DNA of 64,000 nt from Laccaria trichodermophora. Lineage: Eukaryota; Basidiomycota; Agaricomycetes; Agaricales; Hydnangiaceae. Below, in pieces: positions 42,908 to 54,846 of this stretch. Under the pieces are notes generated by a model. It was not told the DNA's origin. It was given only the letters and a program-made list of their open reading frames with translations, and ran no database searches. Location: positions 124,001 to 188,000 of the forward strand of contig JACTVC010000009.1 in the NCBI GenBank assembly GCA_018417955.1, given 5' to 3'. The position numbers were made by a program, and so were the translations under genes. Within the stretch, counting starts at the first letter, position 1. Each line of letters begins with the position of its first letter.

Positions 42908-45900
42908 TCACGACTTCTCCTCGAGGTCAGCAACAAAAGCGAGCCAGGTCTTCTTCTCGATGACGCCTTCGTCTAGATGCATGTCAATACAAGGAGGAAA
43001 GGGGGAGTAACACTTGCACGTACACAATCCATCAGTATCTGTCACAATAACGTATCTCGCTCCAAGTTTGGTGAAAAATTGATGGAGAAGCTCCAAAGGA
43101 GAGTTGTTAGAAATGGTTAGAGGGGCCTTTAAAATAGAAGATGATCATTGGCGACAAAGGACAATGTAGAAAGGGCATACCTGATCCATATAAGGTGTGA
43201 AGTTGAACGGGTCAGCCGTGGCTAACGGTTGCTCTTGAGCCTCTGCAAAGGATAAGACGGAAGACGACATCAATTCATGCCTATCCGCCACATGAAAGTG
43301 GACCTCGTCGTTCTCATTGTCTGCCAGAATGCCTGGACGCTTTCATCAGCAAAGCAAGCCAAAGCAAAGAAGGGGAGGGTAACCCACTAAGAGCATGTTC
43401 CAACTCGTTTGCGCCAATGTATCCCACCATCCGGAGACCATCGTCATTCCTATCCTGCCTAAGAATAGGGAAGCCACTATCGTCGGCGCCCGACGAAGTC
43501 AAAGCGAGGAGTTTCCTTCCCAAATTCTTCACGGTGTTCTCTTCATCAACAATAATGACAGGAACATCACGACTTGTCTGGTCGAGGATTAATGATCAAT
43601 TACGCATATAAGTTGCAACAACGTACCACTTCGCTGATCTGAAGGTGTCCCCAGATGTATTCGTGTTTATAGTCAAGATAAGGCAGTTGATTTAGTTCAA
43701 TTACAAGGTCGTAGATGCCTTTAGGTTCAAGAGCGTCTGCCACCGTTTTAGCAACAAGGACGGATAACATGACCGGCACGGCGTAAGTTAGGGTATCTGT
43801 GAGTTCAAACATTATGACAGCCAAGGAGACTGTCGTTCGCTGCGGTCATAGTGAGCAAACACGCATACAACAAAAATATGACACCTACCGTGACGCCTGA
43901 CAAGGTCGCTGCCGCCCCAACCATGGCATAAAGACCGGGAACAATACCTGTATTGACTATCAATGATTCGTTTCTTCAGATAATCCACAACAGAACTGAC
44001 AATCCAGATCACCGCCGCAAGAACGGAAGATTTGAGCATTTGGGTTTCTCATTTGCAACCACTGCATTCCAATACCAAGGACACGGCCTGCGCACGCACC
44101 CACGCCCAATGTAGGGATGAAGATGCCAGCAGGCAGCTTGATTCCGAAAGTGACCACGGTTAGGGCGCCTTTAACGACCATGGCTATCAGAATGGCTTGC
44201 ACCACAGGCCATGCATGCTCGAATGATCCGGGATTGACGACGCAAAGCCCAGAGTGCGTGGTCTTGCCATTTTGACATTCGGCGAACAACTCGTAGACGA
44301 GCTCTGTGCCTCCCATGCGAGTGTAAGGGTTGAGGAAGCAGAAAATGCTTGTCAGTAACGTGATCTACTCGAGTAATCAATGGTTTGTCTTCATCGAGCG
44401 AGAGAGGACGTACCAAAAGAACCTCAAATATCGGATGTTTCCCGAGCCAAGTCTTGTTTCGAATATGTTTGCTCCAGCGATAATTGAGTTTCGAAAAGTA
44501 TGCACCATAAACGCCCTACATAGTTATTAATATCACATATGCGTTTGTCGCGACGATAGGTCAACGTACCCCAAACAACCCTAAAATAAGGAATGGCACA
44601 AGCTCGTAACCATGCCAGTCCTACCGACGCTAAGCAAAGAAACCAGGAAGGAGATAGGACGGGCGCACCTTATCGTACGTCACTTGGAACAACACCAACT
44701 TCCCGGTTCCGAACGGGTCAAGCATCTTGAGAGTAATTGCGGCAATCATTGCACAGAAGAAGCTGGGGTAAATCAGCCAAGAGAAAGAGTTTTAAAATTA
44801 ACTCGCATCGCCTGACCTTCGCCACATGACCTGTATATAATCTGAGTATCATAGGCAAAGAAACCAAAAGAAATTCACCTTGGGAGGGAAGAAATAAGAA
44901 ACCTCCTCCAAACTGAACAACGTCCCACCAATTGGCGCCCCGAAAGCAACGGCAACACCAGCAGCACAAGCAGCACTAAGAATTTCACGACGCTTGGCTA
45001 ACAATGGCATCAGATTAAAGCTTAGTCCCCTTATACTCTTAATGGTTACCTTCGTTGTTTTCGTATTTCGCAGTAATCCTGCTAACGATATTTCCAATGC
45101 AGCTTGCGATATGGACAAACGGACCCTCTTTTCCCAATGACAGACCCGACGCAACTGAGAGCGCCAGACCGACAGACTTCGTAAACAAGACGCGCCCACC
45201 AAGATATCCATGAATGACAAAACCTGGGAATGAAAGTCAGAGTCTTCATATACTTGAGGGTTGTGAAGTCACGTACCAGAAAGGATTGTCTTAATCTCTG
45301 GGATCCCACTTCCAGCAGCCTATTACGAAGCCAATGAGATATGAGCACACTTCAAAAAGGGCTGTACATACATAGTACATTATTTTGCGTTTTGGTCCGG
45401 CTGTAGGTGTCATTTGGTCCTTGACATCGTCTGGTGTTCCTGGGTGAATGGATTGAACGCCTGATTCCTTGCGTGTGACAAAGGTAGTGGAATTGGTGAG
45501 ATACAGAGTTAGCAGACAAGATATCAGAGCCAGGGTAAGCTGTAACATATCAATATGCAGCCATAGACTCCCAATGGATGAAGTACTCACTGCGATACAT
45601 GCATATGAAATGTAATCGACGATGTTTTCTCCGTGGTCGCCTTGTCGATAAGCAAAAACATCGGACCACGTTTTCCAAGATTGGCAAGTATCTTCTACGT
45701 GTCGCGGACGGTGGAAACTGCCAATATCATCTAGAGGGCAACAGTACCTCTTCGCCTTCCACCATCCACTCACACAGTATCCATCCTTCGTGTCAAAGAG
45801 CCATTGTTCGCTCCGAATGATAAGAAAGGCGACGACGGCAGTAAGGAAACCCACGATAGTGACGACGAACCATCCCAGGGACTTGTCGAATGCGAGCCGG

Positions 45901-46481
45901 ATGCGAGACCGGATCGATTTGTGTTTCCTGAGCTTCGAAAAACGCACCGAGTCTTTGATGGCGTCATGAAGCCAATCAATGGAAGTGAAGGACGAGTACC
46001 AAACACGGATTCCGTTGGTCCTAACATCAGGTTCTGGCTCGCCATTATTGATATTTTTGGGATCGTCGTATGCGGATATGGGGCGTGCAGAGCTCAACCG
46101 ACCGAAGGCAAGGTCCTTTAGGGTCGAATGGATATTATGTGGGGTTGCAGGGTTGGATGCTATCCTGTGGAGGACATCGAGGGCAGGAGGCTGAGGTAAA
46201 CCCCTACGATCCGCGAAGGTTGGCCCTTTTGATTTCCTGCGACGCGAAGGCAATGTCCCATATGACCGTCTGACTTCATTGGAGTAGAGAGACGAGGTCT
46301 CAGTGACGATGGGGAGCCCGGAGATACTGTCGACTGGAGAAGAAGCAACGTCTCTGTCTCCATTGCTTGGTCCAGCTCGCAAGGTGCTGCTGCTGCCGAT
46401 GCGTAACAGCCGTTCACGACGCCATGTAGGCGATGAAGGAGCTCCATTTTCAAAACCTTCGGACGTCGCTACGCTAGGCAT
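42908..46481 (-). CDS. CLC-family voltage-gated chloride channel/exchanger, GEF1-like
   Basis: Intracellular-membrane chloride transporter, probably acting in Golgi/vacuole acidification and metal homeostasis like yeast Gef1. About 16 exons on the minus strand, beginning 46481-45591, 45539-45372, 45319-45277, 45223-45050, 44997-44879, 44830-44817 and 44762-44669. The long N-terminal cytosolic part contains [18 protein letters not shown] signatures are present: [25 protein letters not shown] (gating glutamate), [14 protein letters not shown] and [21 protein letters not shown]. Two CBS domains follow (about 43000-43700), ending [20 protein letters not shown]. Exon 6 is a 14-nt microexon within [16 protein letters not shown]. 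The remaining exon borders were not all fixed. Confidence 0.92.
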
Positions 46482-46692
46482 CGACCTGAGAAGAACGAAG
46501 GAGATTATCGATTAACAGTGGGATTAGACAGCCTTTGGCAGAAAACAAGTCCGACGTCAAGTCGGAAAGAGAGTTGTGTCGGGAACATTGACGCTTTAGG
46601 AAATGATTGAACACAGCGAACCATGATACTTAAAGCTATAATTATAAAGTTATGCTTTCTACGAAACTTTGAAGTTTGTATATCTAAATACA

Positions 46693-48052
46693 TTATGAGC
46701 CTTTCGCGACCATCTCTGTAGGCGCAGCAGAATTTCCCCTAGCTTCCGCCTGCACCTGCCCACTTCTCGCCATTAATGAATTTAATACCATCGCTAGCCC
46801 ACTCATTTGAGCCGACTGTAACAAAGACACGTTAATTTCCAAACTAAGCATCGTGCCATTCGCTGTTGATCCTCGCAGTACAGCTGCAGGTGGCGGCTGT
46901 CCTTCAGGAGGAGGAAGAGATGATGCAGGAACAGGTATAATCCCAAGTGCGTGCAGTGCCGGCAAAGACGCTACAGGAAGCTGAACTGGAATAGCACCTG
47001 CCGACTGATACGGGGTATATCCCGTAAGTGGCAGTGGTGGTGGACTAGCCTGAAACGTTGATGTGGAGGCGGTGGCCATGGGTGTACCATACACTTGCGT
47101 ATATGGGTAAGGATATGGGCGATAGTATTGCGGCATTGTTGCTGGTGTAGCAGATGGATATTGCGTGACGCGCCCCATATTTCCCGATGCCATCCGTTTA
47201 TCTCGCTCTATTCGTTCCAGGTCGGCTCGGGCAGTGCGCAACTCAATGTTTATCTGAGCAGTCTCATTACGTTCTGTTTCCAGAACTGACTGAGCTAGAA
47301 CGTAGGCTTGATCGTCAGGCGCCAAACGCTGCAGAGCATTAAAATGAAATTGTCTTGACTTGAAGCAGAAGGCCACACCTTTCCCGAGCGAATTTTCAGA
47401 TTTCTCAACCTCCTGTGAATAGCCTGACGTCGCCGATAACATTCAAGGGCGAAGGTTGTCTCTAAAATCGCAGGATGAAGCAAGTATAGAAAGAAAAAAA
47501 TGTCAAGCAAGGGTCACCTTGAACTTCTTCCTGCAAATCAAGTTGCCTCGCCTTGCCCTTGCCCTTCCCGCTCAACATATACTCCAAGTCTTCTTTGGGT
47601 TGTTGAAAAATATGATAAGGAAGCAACCGATTCACGACGTCAAGATGGTCCGTAAAGGGAGTATCCACGTCGGGATTCAAGGCGGCTGCTTGGTCAAGGG
47701 CAAGACGCGACGCAACTCTACACGATGTGAGCTACCTCAACTGGCAAATGAACACGAAACACAACAACCTAGCAGCCTTTTGCTTGGTAATTTCGAGCTC
47801 CTCAGGCGTTCTCTTCTTCACTTTTGGAGGTTTTTTGTACGACACTGTGGGCTGCTGTGGGGTTGTAGACGAGCCGACGTTCCAGTGGGATGGTGCTTGC
47901 CAGATGGCAGACCCTATGGACGATGACGGGCCAGAGAGAGGCTTTGAAAACGATCCATTTGGTCCCAGGGTATTTTGCGCAGTGACAGGAGCGCGATATA
48001 CAGAACTATAGCTGCGTTGAGGGTTGGAAGAGACAGCGAAGCTTTTAGACAT
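46693..48052 (-). CDS. GLTSCR1-domain protein, possible SWI/SNF-class subunit
   Basis: Four exons on the minus strand: 47769-48052, 47518-47717, 47410-47461, 46693-47353; 1197 nt, 398 residues, in frame. The GLTSCR1/BICRA-like region reads DVDTPFTDHLDVVNRLLPYH, IFQQPKEDLEYML and ETTFALECYRRRQAIHRR. A coiled-coil-like stretch (LETERNETAQINIELRTARA) and a Pro/Tyr/Ala-rich tail follow. In animals this domain defines the non-canonical BAF complex, and fungal homologues are inferred to be remodeller-associated; a function here is inference. The third intron was chosen because it keeps the total in frame and has a normal length; other junctions would give a 20-bp intron. Confidence 0.75.
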
Positions 48053-48167
48053 TCTCGTGTTTGATTTTGGACCTCTGGGCCCGTGACCGGCACTGGGTTT
48101 GCCTTAGGGCAGGTCTGTGGAACTTGGACTAGATCCCTGTTGCGAAATACATACTACCAAAAAAAAT

Positions 48168-50676
48168 CTAAGGATCAGTCGCCATCTCTACACCTGCTGA
48201 ATCTGAGCCAGAAACTACAGCCGCATTCTTATTCCGCGCCTCCTCAAGCGCCGAATAAGCCATCTCCAACATACGAGCCTTCACATCTTTGAGCAACTCT
48301 GAAGCACGGCCGACATCTTCCGCATTACTCCCCGCAACTCTCTCCAAATACTCTTTGGCGAGCATGAGGTCGCCACCAGCGGTGCGCATGTGGTACTCGG
48401 CAACCTCCAAACTTGATTTAGCATAATCCTGTATGGGTCGAACTACCAAATGAAAGCCCATTTAGCAAGCACCAAAAAAATTGTGTGGGAGATCGTACGA
48501 TCAGCTTGACAGACCTCCACCACGCGGCGATGGTAGGCCACTGCCTCGGCATGCTCATCAAGGGAGCGATGGAGTCGCGCTAGTTTGAGATTGATAGTTA
48601 TTTCATGTGGGTCTGCTGGGATCAATGCTCGCTTATAACATTCCACGGACTCGCGAAGGCTATAATCCAATAGTCAGCTTAGTAGAAGAGAGAAAAATTC
48701 ATGCAATCCACGAACCGTCCAATTTCTTCGTAACACATTCCCTGCGCCTGCCACAAACGAACATCATACGGACTAGCGAACATCAGTTGCGATGTGTGAT
48801 CAGAAGGAAAAGCCACTCACCGAAGAGCAGTGGCATGTTGATAATAATGAAGAGCGTAATGATGCATACTCAAGAGTTCATATGCTTGGCCAAGCCCATA
48901 CCAAGCTCTATAGTCTTTCCTGTTCACGTCTGTCACAAGCGCACAGATGTGAGTGATACGCTGCAGCCTAACAAAAACGCGAATCATACCTACAGCGCGC
49001 CTGTAGGCTTCAATGGCGGCATGCGAGTTTTTCATTTCGACGTACTCGTGACCCATGAGAGTCCACGCAGAAAGATACGTCCGATCAAGCTGGGTGGCTC
49101 TTCGGAAATACTTGACAGCCTTTTCATGCTCGGCACGAAGGGAATAATGATTGCCTGGCCAAACAAGTGAGGTTAAGCAAAAGATTCATCATTTTCCAGC
49201 AACCTACCAACAAGGCAGCACACCTCTGGACGATCTTTATCCAGTGCAAGAAACTCATGGGCAAGCCTTGACAATTTGAGTTTATTTTCCGTGACGTAGA
49301 GGATGTTGGAGAAGATGTCAATGTCGTCAACTCTGTACTGATCGATTGCCAAGATTCTCTCAAATTGATTTTCTGCTTGGCCGAAGTCTGATTTAGCGAA
49401 TGTTGATGTCAATTTGCTCAAAGAAAAAGGCTGAGCAATTGGCCTACCATGGAGATGATAAAGGACACAAGCTCGCAAGCTCATAATCCAGAGGCTATTC
49501 GGAAAGAATTCTGGTCGTAGTAGTCGATCACATAGCTGAAGTTCGTTCTCCGAGGGATTGTGCAATTCATTCAGCGTCTTGATTTGAAAAAATTGTACCA
49601 GAGGGTGTGTCAGAGGCAATGGCATAAGCTGTAGAAGAGACGATAGCTGCACAAACATTTATCAGCATCGACCGATAAGAGAAATTCTAAAGCGACCTCT
49701 TCACCATCCCCAATACAGCTACCGAGGAGCGTCCACGTTGACCAATTCCAGGGGAAGCCAGCGATGGAAAGAAGGGCGCTCTCAATTGCTTCTTCTCTCC
49801 TCGACGAACGCGAGAGAAATAGCGCCTTTCTGCATCATGGAAAATAAGTATTCAATCAGCACCAGCCGGTCGCCAGGACAGATGACCTGAACTCTACTGA
49901 CAAGAAGAGCAACCAGGGGTCCGTTGCATTCTTTACCTCCTCCAAAAGATCGTTCAACGATGTGTTTACTGGCACTGGCGGTTGATGCCGATTGTCTGGT
50001 TCGGTGTGAACGACGGCCGCACCGAGAACAGAATTTTCGCACTGTCTAGTTTATGCCAGTCACGATGAGCCTTCTTCTCGCTAGCCTGAAAAAACATGAT
50101 TATGAGCGTAGAACAGATGAGAGATGAAGTGCAGCTCACAATAAATTGACTGTAGATTTTCAAGAACATGGCTTTGGAACTTCTACAAGTCTGTAGCATA
50201 TGCGAAGCCCTTTGAAATTCTCTATTTTCAAAGCATGATCGAGCTGCGGCGAGTACATCCGCTTCTTGACATTCCAAATCTGCCTCCATTGCGAGAAGGT
50301 CTTCAGGCTGAGTTTGTAGCATTGGAGCATGCGGGTTACGCGCCGGGGTGATGGGGACTGTGGGTTGTGTAAGAGCTTGTGTTTGAACTGGGGATTCTTC
50401 CGTGAAAGACATCGAGGGGTCTTGGGACCGGGGTCGAGCAGGTGTAGATGTGGAGAAGGCGGATGCAGATGAAGAAAGCTGCGTAGGCCTCCGTTTGGCT
50501 GTCGGCATTGACAAAAGGAGCTCCGACGCCCTGGTTTCTTCAGTTAAACAACATCACGGACATCTTTGGTCCACTCACCACTTGCCTGCGACCGACAAAC
50601 CTCGATCTGAGCACTCTTTGGCCGCTTTTCTCAATTCCGACGCGATTTGCGCATCAACATTCGGTAAGTCGGTCAT
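48168..50676 (-). CDS. CDC23: anaphase-promoting complex subunit CDC23 / APC8
   Basis: TPR scaffold subunit of the APC/C ubiquitin ligase, needed for the metaphase-anaphase transition. Minus strand, ATG at 50674-50676, stop at 48168-48170, roughly ten exons. The start ([20 protein letters not shown]) leads into a low-complexity Ser/Pro linker, then [21 protein letters not shown] run of TPR helices follows, with typical APC8 blocks: [73 protein letters not shown] and [15 protein letters not shown]. Exon 2 begins after a GTGAGT donor that splits a Trp codon. Divergent from ALG14 across a 428-bp shared promoter. Confidence 0.9.
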
Positions 50677-51104
50677 GGTGAACGAAGCTCGTTGTGCAAG
50701 CCAGACAAGTAGTAGAATCGTAGGTCAAGCTCGTCGGATTTGAAACAAAGTTCTCGAATAAACGTGTGAACCTTGGTACGCTGAGAAATGGTGAGTTATC
50801 GCCAGACAGAGGCTTGCAAAATCCAGAGATGATTGTGTTACCGCGGAGGGAGCAAACGTTGTACATTTCCTTTTTGGTCGAAACTGACCTTTCCGCGTTC
50901 CATATCTTCGCCGCTGGTCAGGCTCACTGAACTTGACGAATATACGTTCCAAGGTTTCTTCATTGTTGCTTGGACAACGCTAAATCTGCAGAACACTGCG
51001 GGCTACCAATTGCGGGCAACAACGAGTCAATACTTGACTCAAGTCGGCTCTTGGACCTTCACGCTCACTTGACATCCGACAAATATTTAGTCATATCGAC
51101 TAGA
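50677..51104. promoter_or_regulatory. bidirectional promoter region, CDC23 / ALG14
   Basis: 428 bp separate the two divergent start codons, so both promoters must lie here. No TATA box was recognised. Confidence 0.45.
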
Positions 51105-52019
51105 ATGATTTACATTATCGTGTTTCTTACGCTGGCTTTGTTCCTCGCGGCGGCTCGCCTGTATACGATCCTTCCAAACGATACTAAACGACGTTCGCCC
51201 TCACAGCCAAAACGCTCAACGTGTAATCTTGCTGTATTCCTAGGCTCAGGCGAGTTGCTACATTACCGCTTGTTTCATGTCAACCAACGAATCTATCGTG
51301 GATCCAGGGGGCCACACGGCTGAAGCCTTGGCTCTCGTTTCGGCCATAGATCCAAAGAAATATCATCATAGACAATATATTGTCAGCGAAGGGGATCACC
51401 TCAGCGCCCAGAAGGCAAAAGCCCTTGAAAGTTCTATAGCCGAGGTTGGTGCTACGGCAGAATGCTTGTCTTGATACTCACTCACTTATTTAGAAATTGC
51501 AGGCGTCCTATGGTACCCAGTCTCATAGCATCTTGACCATTCCCCGCGCACGCCGCGTCCACCAATCTCTTCTAACAACCCCTGCTTCCAGCATCGTCTC
51601 TCTCTTCACATGTGTCTATCACGTTACCATCAAGCCCAATTTACATTTCCAAGAATCCCGCTCAGGATTCGCAGATGTTTTGATTCTTAACGGTCCAGGG
51701 ACTTGTTTTATCCTCTGCTTGGCGGTTTACATCAACAAAGTACGTGTAAATTCATGCCCCTGTGGGACAACGAAATATCATTTACCGTTCGCAGTTTCTC
51801 GGCTTGCCAGCTCCCGTTGTCATCTATGTGGAATCATTTGCACGCGTGACGTCCCTCTCTCTTTCTGGGAAGCTTCTTCGTCCCTTGGTCGACCGGCGAG
51901 TTTTCTTTTTCAAGACGCTATAGCTATTTGGCTAACAACGTTTCCTCAGATTTGTTGTTCAGTGGCCACAATTACTTTCAGACAAAGGCCGGGGAGAATG
52001 TGTTGGTTGGCTCGTCTGA
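51105..52019 (+). CDS. ALG14: UDP-GlcNAc transferase subunit ALG14
   Basis: Membrane anchor that recruits catalytic Alg13 to the ER for addition of the second GlcNAc to dolichol-PP-GlcNAc. Five exons: 51105-51249, 51308-51444, 51494-51739, 51795-51895, 51950-52019; 699 nt, 232 residues, in frame. An N-terminal membrane helix (MIYIIVFLTLALFLAAARLY) is followed by the glycine loop LGSGGHTAEAL, then LILNGPGTCF, VYVESFARV-like IYVESFARVTSLSLSGKLLR and RFVVQWPQLL. Introns 1 and 4 both use GC-AG boundaries with identical GCGAGT donors; a GT reading destroys the conserved GSGGHTAE and VDRFVVQW blocks. It ends 267 bp from the convergent U2AF35 gene. Confidence 0.93.
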
Positions 52020-52286
52020 CAGCCTTTTCGCCCCATGGACTCAGAGTGTCGGAATGTCCCTCACGCCGGCTTTGCGGAGGTACCTGGTATTTTGCTGTTG
52101 CACAGCGCGACGTCCCGCTTGCAGACAAATGCTCAGGCAAGATGGTGACCTCGCCCACTTTACCCCTCATGATTGAGGGATGGAGTCTACTTAGTTCAAT
52201 TCAGGCAGTAGACCTATTTTACAGCATCAGCTGGGCAAAAGATACAGCAAACAACCTAATTACAGTAAAGGAAAAGAAGAAAAAGT

Positions 52287-53195
52287 TCACTTCCGCGTCC
52301 ACCTATCTTCTCCACCATGACCACCTCTCCTGGGACTGGCACTCCTCCCTCGCCCGCCTTCTCGCTTGCCAGGCTCCCAGCCACCTCCTCCACTTTCATT
52401 TTTCGAGGGGTTGAGTCGCCTTTCAAGGCGCTGCCCCGCACGAAGGGATGAAACGAGATCTTTCGAGGCCAAGCGTAGATGCATGAAATTACAGAAGCCG
52501 CCACGATTACATTCGCCGTTCTCGTTCTGGCGGCAACATGCTTCGCGGAAATCCGTAACAGGTGACAGCTCCGCGTAAAGTGGCCGACCTAGAACAAAAG
52601 TTAGATCTTGTGATGAATGTATAGAGCGAACTACGCACCTGCATACCAACGCTCGTTGCAGCTGTCCACAGCAGCTTGTGCCTCCGTCTCCCATTCATAG
52701 CGAGCGTACACGTTTCCGATCAAGTGGTCACCGACATTGTCACAAACCTGATTTATTAGTTTAGAGCGAAAGCGGACGGTATTACAAGAAGAAGGCTTAC
52801 ATGTAGCTCGAGGAGGTGTCCAAACTTCGACAACTCGCAATAGAGATCTTCATAGACAGCATCGAATCCCTCTTGGAGTTCTTTCTCAGTGAGCTTGCAA
52901 ACAGGGTCGTGCGCGGGATTGTGGTAGACATTTGGAAGCAGGATGGTCTGCGAAAATGGAGGCTTAATGTGCTTGCGCGAGCAGCGATCTCCGTGACGGC
53001 AAGCTCCAATCTGAAGTTTGTGAATCTCGTGAGTGAAGGTGAAGAAGAGAAGAGAAAAGTCGGTACAAACTTTGTAGTAGAATGAACAGTTGACACGATC
53101 CTGTTCTGTTCCAAAAATGTTGGCCTGGAACACCGAAACGCGTTAGAATATGACGAACATGAAGAGGAGGCGGCACTCACCAAATGTGAAGCCAT
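52287..53195 (-). CDS. splicing factor U2AF small subunit (U2AF35)
   Basis: Recognises the AG of the 3' splice site together with U2AF large subunit. About five exons on the minus strand; the first is only MASHL. The order is diagnostic: first CCCH finger [20 protein letters not shown], the UHM/RRM (LYCELSKFGHLLELHVCDNV, VYARYEWETEAQAAVDSC), second finger CRQNENGECNRGGFCNFMH, then HLRLASKDL and a Gly/Arg/Ser-rich tail (GRSASPRRGG). Length is normal. The first intron separates ATTTG and GCC in MASHLANIFGTEQD, an old conserved intron position. Confidence 0.94.
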
Positions 53196-53452
53196 GCTGG
53201 TTCAGGTCAAGGTAACTTTCCTCGTTGAAGATTACTAAGCGAAGGTCTTCACAATCCGCTGAGTCAGCCGTGTCAATTCATTTTGCGCATTTCTTGAAAG
53301 CTCGAGCAACGACTGGTGGTTGTACAATAAACTTGACTACAGTAGCATACAGATAAGCGGCAACATATGCATAATGGTATAGCAAAGTGCAATGTACAGG
53401 TACAGACCGCAGTGGGTCTCGATATCTATGAGGGCCCATCGCGAATCATTAA

Positions 53453-54846
53453 TCAAGAGCGATCCCATGTCATGTACGGGTCGTCACATGGAACGGGAGA
53501 GCCGTTGGAAATAATGTCCCAGGGGCGTAGGCCGCTCGGAGCCATTGAGGACCTCGAGAATACCTGCGAAGGATGGCGGTTCATGTCCGTGTTTGGCTGG
53601 CAGGCCACGTCTTGCATCATGACAGGTTCCGGCTCCGGAGATGTCGAAATGTTCCCCAGCGCAGTCCTACTTGATGTTATATACGTAATTCGATAACAGG
53701 TTATAGAAATACACGTACGTAGCAAATGTATCCAACTCAGAAATGCGGTGATGAAGTGAACAATTCGTCCCCAAGTAATGTTTCGGAGATCGAGAGAGTA
53801 TATTAGCCGCCCTTCGCAGTCTGAGTGAGAGCTCCAGCACGACGTTATAGTTGGATGGCTCATGCAAACAATCGCAATGTCCGCCGCGGTGTTTGTGGAA
53901 TGCAGGATCGTCCACCGAATCGTGTCTTGACATGTACGAATCCTCGCACCCCATAAGACCTGGGTATGGAAGAAACATCGTACTAAATTCATAGTCGTGT
54001 TGACCGTCTGGGTGCCCCACAACCCCCACGTGAGGTTGGGAAAATTCTTCCGTTGGGGTCATAAGAGATGGAGAAGGAATGCTCTGTGGCGATGAACAGT
54101 AAGATGGTTGTTGCTGAGAGTCGTCGATGTGGGGGACTGTCGGGTAAACATTTGCTTTGACAACAGCTGGGGAGCGCAAGGGGCGTGCATTAAGGGGGGT
54201 GAATCAGCTTTTTCGGACGAGGACGCTGAACTTGGGGGTGACGGCACAATGGGGGGCGACTGCACTCGAGAGTGCCACTTGTCGTAATCATCTGTGGGTA
54301 CATTGTTTGACTGTACCCATCGTGGATGAGGTTTGTTTTTCAGCTATGAACATCATTGTCAGAGAGAGGAACTAAAAGGCAGGATATAAAGTTTTACCTC
54401 GCGAATCACGCCCTCTAATTCAGCAATACGCCTGAGTAGCCTTGAACTCTCATCTTGAGCGTCCGGTCTCTGATTAGGATCGTCAACTTCATACACACAA
54501 AGGCCAGTCTAGAGGGCGCCTATTAGTCAGGGGCTTATTCATAGGCGATAGATATGATACCAAGCCAAGTTGTGTGCAGCGAGCGCAAGCTGGCCGCTTT
54601 CGGTCGCACTGTGAAGGAAAGGTCAGTGAGTTACCACGTAGATAAGAACAATTTACCATCCGCTTGGATGTGTGACAATTGAGGCAGGATTGGGTCGTCC
54701 TATTACGACGCCTTGATGGGTTGTGAGATCGCCGAAGGTGATACAGGGGAAAATATAACAGACCTCTTGCGATGGTCGCCAGAGGGAGCAGGCGTAGAGG
54801 CCTCATTGGTTGTCCTTTTTTTACGAGACGACGTATCGGAAGACAT
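53453..54846 (-). CDS. Zn(II)2Cys6 fungal transcription factor
   Basis: Minus strand, ATG at 54844-54846, stop at 53453-53455, about six exons. The binuclear zinc cluster is complete: CLNCHTSKRMCDRKRPACARC with TQLGLTGLC (C-x2-C-x6-C-x6-C-x2-C-x6-C), preceded by a basic stretch (SSRKKRTTNE). A coiled-coil linker (SSRLLRRIAELEGVIRELKN) for dimerisation follows, then Pro/Ser-rich sequence. The C-terminal part (SFSTMF-type acidic/aromatic region, PEPEPVMMQDVACQPNTD) is low in known domains; no fungal-specific MHR domain was found, so the protein is short (under 400 residues). One internal splice (near 54185-54250) is uncertain. Target genes unknown. Confidence 0.82.
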
